From positions 4,309,041 through 4,373,040 of the forward strand of contig NC_019877.2 of assembly GCF_002234675.1 (NCBI RefSeq): a stretch of DNA of 64,000 nucleotides, written 5' to 3'. How positions within the stretch are numbered: the first letter of the stretch is position 1; each line of letters opens with the position of its first letter. Of the stretch, positions 23,201 through 32,219 are shown in pieces. A program made the translations under genes and the position numbers. This stretch comes from Oryzias latipes (lineage: Eukaryota > Chordata > Actinopteri > Beloniformes > Adrianichthyidae). The notes under the pieces are model-generated. The model was not told the origin of the DNA. It worked only from the letters and a program-made list of their open reading frames with translations, and did not search any database.

Positions 23201-24851
23201 CCTGAAGATGTTGCGTGTTACTGTAGTAACTCTTGTTAGTGTGGTCCCTGCTCTCTACAGGTCATTTCTGAACTTTTTACTCACCATTCTTTAGCTCATG
23301 TACCCCACCAGGTGTATCATGCATGGAGCTCCAGGTGGAGCTTGTATTTATTACATTTTCTAATTATTTCTTCAACAGTTGACCTCTTCTCTCCAACCTA
23401 TAGTAGATTTGATTCATCCTTGTCTTCAGATGTTGTCTCTAATGTCCTTCAACAGCTATTTAGTCTTGATCATGGTGAAGGGGTTGCAGTCTGACTGTTT
23501 AAGGGTGTGGACAGGTGCCTTTTATACAGATAACCTGTTCCAACAGGTGACATTAATACAGGTAATGAGAGGAGGATAGAGAAGCTTCCTAAAGGAGAAA
23601 TTTCTGTGAGGTACAGAAACACTTGTTAGCTAAAATCTTATTTTCTTTGCCTTTATACATTTGAAATGTATTTGTGATGAACATTATAGACCTCTCACCT
23701 TTTTTATAATAATAATACATACATACATGCCTTCTGGACACTCAGAAAAGAGTGAAAATAATTAAAATCCATTGGAACATTATTAAAATACATTTTAAAA
23801 GACAGAGTGGGTGGTGTAATAAAGACTTACTGGATAGGATAGAGAGAGGATAGAGTTCTAAAGATGGGGGGCAGAGCGACTAAATGCTCTGCCCCCTATG
23901 GTGACAAGATGAGTGGTGGGGAAAGCCAGCTGGGGGGGGCAGATGAGGAGACTTGGAGAAGATCCGAAAGGAATGAAGGGGCAAGGATGTGGAGGTCTTT
24001 AAAGGTCAGAAGGAGTATTTATTGAAGTAGCTCTGGTGAGTAGTGGGAAGCCAGTAGAGCTGGTGCAGCTCAGAATGGATGTGACGGGTAGAGGGGAGGG
24101 GGGGTCTGAGAGATGATTCGGGCAGTTAAGTTTTGAACCAGTTGGACTTTATGGAGGATTTTTTTTGGGGGGTCCAAACAGAGAGGATTTGCAAAAGTCG
24201 TGACGAGAGGTAACCAGACTGTGTACAGAATGGCAGTGACGGGGGGGACGAATGTTAGGAAGATGGAAGTAAGCTGACCGGGTGAGACTATTATTGTGGC
24301 TGCTGCCATTCTGCAGCTAGATGGGGTAACTTGCAGAATTTGTGACCGATAAAAAGTTTTCTGCCCCTCTATCTCTAAATGCAGAATTTCATATTACCAT
24401 TTTTGAATAATCTGCTGCTAACAGATGTGTTTTTGTTCGTTTTTACAGGTCAAGTCATGGCATTGCCGTCCCCCCACCCTCCATCCCCACCTTTTCCACC
24501 CACCCCACAAGCAACAGTCTCCCTCCACCTGCTCCGTCTTTTGCCAGTCAGGACCCCGATACCCCTTTTCCACCTTCTTTCATGGATGCTGACTATCCCC
24601 CTCCTTTTTTCATGGCGGCTGACTATCCCCCTCCTTTTTTCATGGAGGCTGACTATCCCCCTCCACCCTCAGATCTCCCTCCCCCTCCACCAAACATGAG
24701 CTCATCAGATAACAGTTTCCCACCTCCACCACCTTTAACCACTGGTGCTGGTCTTCCTCCTCCACCTGTTATCCCCACCAACACCTCTGCAGGTTCAGTC
24801 CCACCTCCTCCTCCTCCTCCTCCTCCACCTCCTCCGTGTCCCAGACATTAA
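20225..24851 (+). CDS. abi3: ABI3-like Abl interactor, lacking the SH3 domain
   Basis: Five exons join in phase: 20225-20368, 20447-20614, 21652-21831, 21949-22016, 24449-24851, for about 320 residues. The start lies in CCAGAATGGG. Exons 1-3 encode the conserved helical WAVE-complex-binding region ([31 protein letters not shown]) and the homeodomain-homologous block EKVARREIG with [15 protein letters not shown] proteins are subunits of the WAVE regulatory complex that drives Arp2/3 actin assembly. Exon 5 is proline-rich, with three DYPPP decapeptide repeats and a final polyproline tract, and stops at CPRH. Mammalian ABI3 (about 366 residues) continues into a C-terminal SH3 domain, and I find none downstream. 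The family call is firm, and the abi3 subtype rests on length and the proline-rich tail. Confidence 0.9.
22590..23640 (-). mobile_element. Decayed Tc1/mariner-like transposon in an abi3 intron
   Basis: The minus strand carries a degenerate Tc1-type transposase gene. Phrases such as CATCTGCTCACATGACCTTC, GACGGGCCTGGAGATGTGTT and GTGTGGACAGGTGCCTTTTA are antisense landmarks of a widespread fish Tc1-like element. Many indels and stops remove any long frame. The ends were not resolved. Confidence 0.65.
23810..24310 (-). mobile_element. LINE fragment (antisense) in an abi3 intron
   Basis: Phrases such as CTGCCCCCTATGGTGACAAG and GTGGAGGTCTTTAAAGGTCA resemble a common fish LINE. The purine-rich strand is the plus strand. 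Only a fragment with no intact frame is present. It ends before exon 5 at 24449. Confidence 0.45.
24582..24671 (+). repeat. Tandem 30-bp coding repeat in abi3
   Basis: Three in-frame units at 24582, 24612 and 24642 encode [14 protein letters not shown] decapeptides and are nearly identical at the DNA level, which indicates a recent expansion. Confidence 0.9.
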
Positions 24852-24948
24852 CTTACTTCCTGGTGGATCGTGTTGACTTGTGTAAAATCTGCAGCACCAA
24901 GAACACTTCCCATCTGGTGAATTCAAACAATCTGTAGAAGAATCAGTA

Positions 24949-24954
24949 AATAAA
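24949..24954 (+). terminator. abi3 polyadenylation signal candidate
   Basis: AATAAA lies 98 bp after the abi3 stop codon. Confidence 0.55.
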
Positions 24955-24959
24955 TATTT

Positions 24960-25842
24960 AAAAAGCTTGTGACTTAACTTTGTTTGGCTTGTTTGATCCA
25001 TCTTAGTGCAAAGCTGAAACGTCTTTAAGAACTGCGGAGCTGCAAGTCCCAACACTTCCCAACATTCCTGTAGAGGACAAGCCGAAACAAGGATCCCTGC
25101 GCGCCCCCCCCATCTCCTTCTTAAAACATAGAGTCCCCTTCATGCATTTTCTGCTAATTAAACTAAAAGCACATCTTTAGAGACCAATACAAACAGCTGC
25201 TGCTCCTCAGTGTGTGCAGCTTTATCTTTGTGCCGGCCAAAGAGGCTGTAAAGTGTTTGTTGAGAGCCAAGACTCACTTGTGCCACACGGCTGTTGGTGA
25301 CGGTAAGCGGAAATTTTAAAACAAATAAAATCTCATATGGTCAGTTTAACATGCAGGTTCAATAAATCGTGTTCCGAAATGTTGGAATCAGAGGTTTTAG
25401 AGGAAACTTTGTTGTTTTTCCTAGTGATAAATACAATTGTTTTCATAAAATAATTTAATTTTGCTCTAAATTTTAAGAGTAATTTATGTTTTCTATTAAA
25501 TAGTGCCTCAAACTTATTAAAACTGACTGAATTGTGTATTTTTTAAAATTAAATAAATGTTCATTTCCTTGTTTGTTTTATACTGCAACAGCTTTTAAAT
25601 GACTGTGGGAAAATCTCTAGTCCTAAAAAAGTGGTTTTAATCCGTTAAACACAAGAAATAGCAAGAAGAAAGCTTATTAAAAACATCTAACCTACAATTT
25701 CTACAAGTGCAGCAGAAACAAATTACTCTGAGTGTAATCTCTTGATTTTAGATGTTTTTAAGGTTTACCAATCAGTGAGTTTAAGAAGTAATTATTCAAA
25801 TGTGTTTAGTTTGATTTCAAAAATGTAATGCATTGAAGCTAA
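24960..25842. other. Intergenic between abi3 and the first PPxY gene
   Basis: No coding frame was found. A good splice donor, GACGGTAAGCGG near 25300, could end a 5' UTR exon of the next gene. Confidence 0.35.
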
Positions 25843-26573
25843 ATGACTTTGTACTTTAATCTGTACTTAATCATTGTACGCAGTAAGGAAGCTGCTTAAA
25901 GAGATAAAGACTGACCTTTGAACCTTCCATGAATTGCATGATAAACTTTGCGATGGCGGTGAACATGCTGTAATTCTTTTAAAGTGAAACTGTTCCTTAA
26001 TGCTAAAAATCTCTTCTTTTAAATCGTATTCAGGCGTGGACAAAAAAAACTCAGTCATGCTCTTTTATATCTCCCTTTCGTAAGTATGTCGAATCCTCCT
26101 TTTTGAAGTCTACACCCTCCTGGACGTCCACTTGACTGAGGGTTGCTTTATTTCAGGATTCCTGCCTATTTAGGATGCATCGCTCTGTTTATTTTGTGGT
26201 GCCATCTTGTAAAAAAACGCAGAGGAGCTGCAGAAAGGTCCAACGATCTCAGCGCCTCTCCATCTGTATACTTCGTCCCTATTTATGAACTCGAGCAGGA
26301 CTTCAATGAAGCATACCTTCCATCTTCTGACAGAGACTCTTCTTCGTTTGACTCAGGAAATGTGACTCTTCCTCCTCCATACATGGTACATCACTGCTCC
26401 AATCCATGCAGACTGAAATTTTGTATTTGTTCTAATGTATTGATAGAAATGTAATTATTTGCATTAATTTCAATTTGATAAACTTTGTAATATTTTTCTA
26501 GACTGAACCACCATCATACTCCGAACTTCCTCCATCATATACGGACCCTCCACCTTACAGCGAAGATCCGTGA
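25843..26573 (+). CDS. Small single-pass membrane protein with PPxY motifs (copy A)
   Basis: This is my own splice model: 25843-25882 (weakest), 26034-26079, 26157-26385, 26502-26573. Phases are 1, 2, 0 and the product is about 128 residues. If the first exon is wrong, the ATG at 26057 still gives 107 residues. The core is a hydrophobic segment (IPAYLGCIALFILWCHLV), then a basic stop-transfer (KKRR), an acidic/serine tail, and four PY motifs (PPPY, PPSY, PPSY, PPPY) near the C-terminus. PPxY motifs bind the WW domains of NEDD4-family ubiquitin ligases, so a membrane adaptor for such a ligase is a reasonable guess. Copy B immediately downstream has the same plan. I do not recognise a named gene. 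Confidence 0.6.
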
Positions 26574-26958
26574 CCCTCCTCCTCCTCCTCTTTGTCTACC
26601 TAAGTACTTATTTATGTGATCAATGCTGCTAAAACATGGCTGAATTATGCAACAAAATCACAGCTGAGGGTTTGCTGATAAAATTCTGTCGGATCACTAT
26701 TTTACAATCTCTCTTCATGAAAGAAGAAGCAGAAGTTACCTCACAGCCACTGATAACCAGAACAGACCTGCACTGGATTTGGTGCAGAAATGTGAACAGC
26801 AGTGACATGTTTTGTCATGTTGTGTTTTATTAAAAAGAGCACTTTGATAAATTAAAAAATAGAATTTTTATAAAGGAGATTATGTGTGTAAAGGACATAG
26901 GAGAGTGCTGTACATTTAAAAATAGGTATATGCACAATGATTTAAGGTGTTTTCTCAT

Positions 26959-26964
26959 AATAAA
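26959..26964 (+). terminator. Polyadenylation signal candidate, PPxY gene A
   Basis: AATAAA about 385 bp after the stop codon of PPxY gene A. Confidence 0.4.
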
Positions 26965-26969
26965 ATACT

Positions 26970-27697
26970 TTGTTTTCCATTAATATTTTGTGTTTTATTG
27001 AAAAAAATCCAACAACCCAATTACTTTGGTTAAAAAAAAGGAGGAAATTTGAACACCACAATGCTGCTTTATAAAAAGTTACTTTTTATCACATCATTAA
27101 TAAACAACATTAAACAAGTAAAAACGTTTATGAATAAACCGTAAAATGAATTGCCTTTTTTCCGATCCTCATTTATTTAAAAAATAAATGCACTGATTTA
27201 AAATAATTAGATTTTTTAAAATTATTGATAATTTAAGATTTTATATATCATCTGATGAGCTAAAATTGAAAGTTTTAAGTTGTTAAATATTTTGCAATAT
27301 TTAATAATTTACATGTAATAGTTTTAAATATATTATAGTTGTCTGCAGTATTCTAAACTGATTTAGCTTCGTCAATACAAAATAAAATAAAAACGTCTTG
27401 AGTGTTTATGTGCAGGACAATGTGCATGTCTCTTTAAGGCTGATGTTGATGCTGTAAAACCTCTTCTATCTATGCACCTCCCTGACCGACATAACCCTCT
27501 CATTGCACCACAGGCTGGGTAACTTTTCTTTTTAATTAAAATAAAAAAAGGTAAGAATCGATCTTTTAATATTTACAACCCATTTAAATCTATCTTAAAC
27601 ATTTCTGGAAATTATGGACTTTCTTCTGATTCATCTGCAATCTCATGGTTAAAGATCAACTTGTAGTCGAGCTCTTAACAGGTATAAATCAGATGAC
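26970..27697. other. Intergenic between the two PPxY genes
   Basis: Very AT-rich. A possible 5' UTR exon of copy B ends at AAAAAAAGGTAAGAATC near 27553. No coding frame was found. Confidence 0.35.
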
Positions 27698-29962
27698 ATG
27701 ATTATTATTTTTCTCCTTTTTGTGGCGCTGCTTTCTTCCACTACAGGTAGTTTATTCTGTGCACTATACACAACTTTTAAAGCTAATGAAAGATGAGGGA
27801 TCAATCCAACCCTTTGAATGAACTAAAGTGTTAATAATTTGAGGTAAAAGCAAAAAATTCAACCTGAGAAATGAAACAAAGCATGTCACATTTTCAAACT
27901 CAAACCATTTTTTATCAAAGATTAGATTTTTATAATTTCTACTGAAATTTACGCTTCAATTTAAAGTTTCAATGTACAAAGACAAACTTTGAATTCAAAC
28001 CAAATTCGTAGGCATAAAAATTCTTCTGTTTGTGTTTCATGGCAGGTTAGATTTCTACAGCTATGGGTTTAGACATAAATTATTTTCCAATTCTGTAAGT
28101 ATGATAGTCTAACATTTCCAGTACTCATTTTTTAGAGGAAGCTGCCTTTACTTGACACGTGGCAAAATGTGTTTCCAGAATGCCATTTTTGGTGCTATTT
28201 GTGGCTACCATACTCGTCTGCTTGTGCTTGTTCTTCAAAAAGGAGAAAACAGAGTCAGAACATCAGATCGAGTTGGAAGAACCTCCTAATTACAGCGGCA
28301 TGGATCACCCTCCACCATACTCACTGGTGAGCGGTAACACAACAAACACCGTCCTATCAGTGGCGAGTTAACTAAAATGACTACAATAACACAAGGAGAG
28401 CATTTGCAGGATATCAAGAGCCAAGAACTAACAGCCTCGCTCGCCTCTATAAGATCAGAGTTCTTGGATTTAACAATGAGAAAGTTAAACTCTTTCATAG
28501 AACAATATTTTTTAAGAAACAAAACTGATCAAAAATACATCATTGGGAAGTTGCCTTGAATCGGGGGGGGGGGGGGGGTCGATTCGCCATGCAACCTTTG
28601 AAACACGTTTTGGCAGCGTGATGGTCAGGGCTTGTTTGGCTCTTTCACGACATGCAGGAATTATTTGTAACTATTGTAACTAGTTAGTTTATGACTTAAA
28701 TCATAGTAGTTTGAAACCAGGACCCTGAACACATCCGTGTTTATGGTCAAATTTAAAAAGCCTTGGTCACTGCACGGCGCGCGCCACAGAGGGCTCACAG
28801 CATCACACAGCTCAGCAAAGGTTGAGGGTGTCATATTGTTGGGTCCACAGCTCTTCAATAAAATCCCATTTCCCAAAACCTCATCCGCCTGATCCGTAGC
28901 CACTCCCACGTGGAAGGAGCTCGCCGCTCCATGGCCTGAATAAGACGCCGACGTCTCCTTGGAAGATGATGAAGAGCGCTAGTGCTGCAACAGAATTTGA
29001 ATGTATCTGCTATAAATCAAAACATTGTTCACATCCGTCGTCGTGTTTTTGAATAACTTAGCTTGTGAGTTGGTTTGTGTTTATTCTCATAATTAGGATT
29101 TAATAGATACAGTGCAATTGTTAAATTTATATTTAAAATTCTTTTAGAATTTCGATAAAGTTTTGGTCATATGTGTAATCAAACGCAGCTATAGCAGGTG
29201 AGCGTGTAAACGGGGGGCTCTGTAACAGTGATGGGAAGGGGGGGCAGGATTGCTGCGCACCAAATAAATTAGAAATACATTTCTCATGAACTACTGCTGC
29301 TCTGCAGAAATGATACCTTTGAATCCGACAGTTTTATTTTTATTTGGCTAAAACAGCGTAATCATGATAAAAGACCAGTTTGAAAAATATCGAAAGATGA
29401 TCGGAGAAGGACTTAAGGTCTCCAAGTAAGTCCAACTGGGGCCATTCTTTCAAGCTGGGAAACTTCCAATTTAACTACATTGAAAAAATGTCAGCTAAAA
29501 AATGTCAAAGAAAACGTAACTGTAGAGGTGTAAGTGTTTAAAAGTGTTTGAAAAAAATCAAATGTATAGGTTTCAAGGCAAAAAACACAGAGCGTTCTAT
29601 TTCATGAAAGCAAATTCAAAATAAATCTGGTAAATTTTCTGAAAAATTCAAAGATTACAAATGATTAAACAACAAAAAAAAAGAAGAAAATTCCTTTCAC
29701 AGCACAGTCTTTGCTTCAGTGGTTTGTAATGCATTATTTAAAAAATTCTTACCCTTTTACCCAAATTTGATAAAAATAACTTCAAAATGTTTTCTTCCAC
29801 TAGTATGACCCTAAGCTGACAGACATTTGGAGAAGAAGCCCACCTCCTCCCTATGACACGTGTCCTGTGATGCAGCCTAATGGATGGAGGACGCCCAGAG
29901 AGCCTCCTCCCCTGACTCCGCCCTCAGCGCCCGTCAGTCACAATCACCACTGGAACACCTAG
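27698..29962 (+). CDS. Small single-pass membrane protein with PPxY motifs (copy B)
   Basis: The splice model is 27698-27746, 28061-28094, 28179-28326, 29804-29962, with phases 1, 2, 0 and about 129 residues. Exon 1 encodes a signal peptide (MIIIFLLFVALLSSTT). Exon 2 is an 11-codon ectodomain. Exon 3 has the membrane span (PFLVLFVATILVCLCLFF), a KKEK stop-transfer and the motifs PPNY and PPPY. Exon 4 adds PPPPY and a proline-rich tail ending HHWNT. All junctions are GT-AG and in frame. The last intron (1.48 kb) is the least certain link. Exon number, phases and motif plan match copy A, implying tandem duplication. Function is inferred only from the PPxY motifs. Confidence 0.57.
28563..28578. 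repeat. Poly-G run (16 G)
   Basis: Homopolymer inside the last intron of PPxY gene B. Confidence 0.9.
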
Positions 29963-30054
29963 AGGTCACGCAAATCAGTGTTTGGATGAACCCAACAAAG
30001 TTATTGCGTACCGTTTCCTTGTGCCTTCTCAAAAAAATGTCAGCGCAGTGAAGA

Positions 30055-30060
30055 AATAAA
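30055..30060 (+). terminator. Polyadenylation signal candidate, PPxY gene B
   Basis: AATAAA about 93 bp after the stop codon of PPxY gene B, followed by a second AATAAA-like site. Confidence 0.5.
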
Positions 30061-30468
30061 TAAAAGTAAAAAGATATTCTGAAAAATTTTAATGTTTTCA
30101 AATGGAGGTCAAAACTACAGAGTTGTCGTCCAAATGCATCGACGCGCCAGCAGAAGCATCGAAGCACCAACGGGTTTCCTCATGTTTTACTAAACACTCT
30201 TTCTTACGGTACAGTACTTACGGTTGGAAAGGAAGCTTCAATAATTACTGAATGAGTTGCCAGAGTTTTTGAAGGTACATCGAAGGAGGTGAAATGTTCT
30301 ATTCGGAGAGTTTCCTTGGCTTCTGAAACGTGTTAAGGCAAAAGTAAGCAGAAGTTACAAGCCACCAGAAGTGTTTTAGTACATCAGAGTAACTAAACAA
30401 ACAATCGGAATGTTGGAATGGATTCGTTTCCCTCACCTTTTTTCTGTTGGAGCTCTGAAACGTCTTAA

Positions 30469-31627
30469 GCTATGTTCACACCGGTCTTTGCGACGCACGT
30501 TCAAGCAAGCACTTTCAATGAAACGTGTATGTTAATCCATGTCTATATTAGGGGTGTAAAGACTATTCGATGAATTGATTTCTATTCTTATGCTCTAACA
30601 AGATCGATCTGTTTGAGGCAAGTTTTAATCGAATCGGCCTAAACCATTAATACGAAAAATAAATGAATAAAAAATAAAAATCGCTTCAAAATGAGCTAAA
30701 ACGATAACTGAAAATGCCATTTGGATTGGGATATGATTGGTTTATTTTACTATAGTGCATCTCAGCGGACAACACATGTGATGACAGGAACAAAAATGAT
30801 TTGTCCACCATTACAGTCCAACATGTGTGTGGAAACACTTTGAATTTAGTAAAGATATGTACAGAGTAGTAGAATGTTTTAATATTTTCCCTTGGGATGA
30901 ATTTGATGTGGAAAAACAAAAACTTTATGAAAATAAAATGTGAATGGATTTGTTGATGGTTCTTGTTTACTTGTTTGTACACATATTTCATTTGCACTTG
31001 ATTCTCTTGCAAGAAATACAAAGGAATCTGCTAAACTTCGCCTGCGCTGTTCAGTACCACTTATTTGTCTCGGAGTCACACTGGTTGAATTTATGGCTAA
31101 AATGTCCTGGATGGATTTTAGGTCAGAGAATCGGATCGTTCAAAAGGAACCAAAATGGGCTATAAATTGCATTAGCAACCACAAATTATGATATGAATCA
31201 AATTTTTGGTCAAATTAATCGTTACACGTACATGTCTATGTACATGTTTCGGACTTCAAGACTCATGTTCATGCCTCACTACCCACGTTTTAAAGAGTCT
31301 ACGTACAAAACACGCAGCCATTGAACGCGTGTTGAAAGTTAAACCATTTGAACTTTGACCAATCAGGGACTCAGACTTGGTAGTGACATGTAGATGGCGT
31401 TGCTTTTGATTCACAGGAGTGCCAATCAATTTGATTATGGAGGAGAAATTAATGATTGCAGTTTGTCTTTCAAAGTCTTTCGCATCAGAATAGAACTGTG
31501 AAAGAGATTTGCCCTGCATCGACATTTCAACCAAACCTCTTCCTACTGTGCGCTGGTATCGAGTAGCGACAGTCCAGAGTGAACACCGTATGCTAAACGC
31601 GCGTCACACGCCGGGTGTGAACGTAGC
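30469..31627. mobile_element. DNA transposon (TIR GCTAYGTTCACACC), hosting a nested hAT-like element
   Basis: It starts GCTATGTTCACACCGG and ends CCGGGTGTGAACGTAGC, an inverted pair. Related copies are at 46328-46956 and 50373-51002. Without the nested insertion at 30547-31231 it would be about 470 bp. No transposase frame was found. Confidence 0.7.
30547..31231. mobile_element. Nested hAT-like non-autonomous transposon
   Basis: The flanks ATGTCTAT at 30539-30546 and 31232-31239 form an 8-bp target duplication, the size typical of hAT elements. The ends TTAGGGGTGTAAAGAC and TTAATCGTTACACGTAC are imperfect inverted repeats of the usual hAT GGGTGTAA type. Confidence 0.75.
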
Positions 31628-32219
31628 ATTGTTGCTACGAATGATCCAAACAAAAACATGAATCTTTTGCAAAGACAGAAACGCTCATTTGCAACAAACT
31701 GATTTGTCAGAAATGTGCCGACAGGCGGCTCTTCTTTGTGTTTCCGTATATGTATTGCATGTATCTTCAGTTCTCTATTGCTGGTCAGCTTTCAAATCAG
31801 CAGTGACACACGATTAAGCACATGTCCAAACGCACAAAATCATACAACAGCTTTAAAAAATACAATGCCACATTTGGTGTCTTCTCACACTCAGCCCTAC
31901 TGATCAGATGTAAACGTCACACTATAAAGGCTAAAGATGACCTCCCAGAAACCTGCAAAACCTACTGACGATCACACTCTCACTATTGCACCACACCTGA
32001 TAATCCACGGAATAATTCAGTTTCTGTAAAATTAAATACAACTTGACATTAGGTCAACAGATGAAGTTTGTACAAAAAAGCTCTACATGAGGCTGGTCGT
32101 TTGCACAGGATTGCGATGCTCGGCTCCCCCACAGATTGCAGCGAGGAGACTCCCCCCCTCCCCAGGAACAAATCGTCCTCTCATCTGATTCACTTTGCTG
32201 GTGAGCTCTTTGGGGGCTT
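31628..32219. other. 3' flank of mpp2
   Basis: No coding frame or repeat was recognised. The mpp2 3' UTR (minus strand) must lie here. Confidence 0.4.

Noticed and set aside
27683-27688. TATAAA just upstream of the PPxY gene B leader
   Set aside because: Only about 10 bp before the ATG, too close to act as the TATA box for that start codon.
28377-28559. 60-codon frame in the last intron of PPxY gene B
   Set aside because: Faint LINE-1-like flavour only. Too short and too weak to call.
29364-29425. ATG frame (MIKDQFEKYRKMIGEG) followed by a good splice donor
   Set aside because: Joining it to the exon at 29804 gives an immediate stop, so it does not fit gene B, and no other partner exon was seen.
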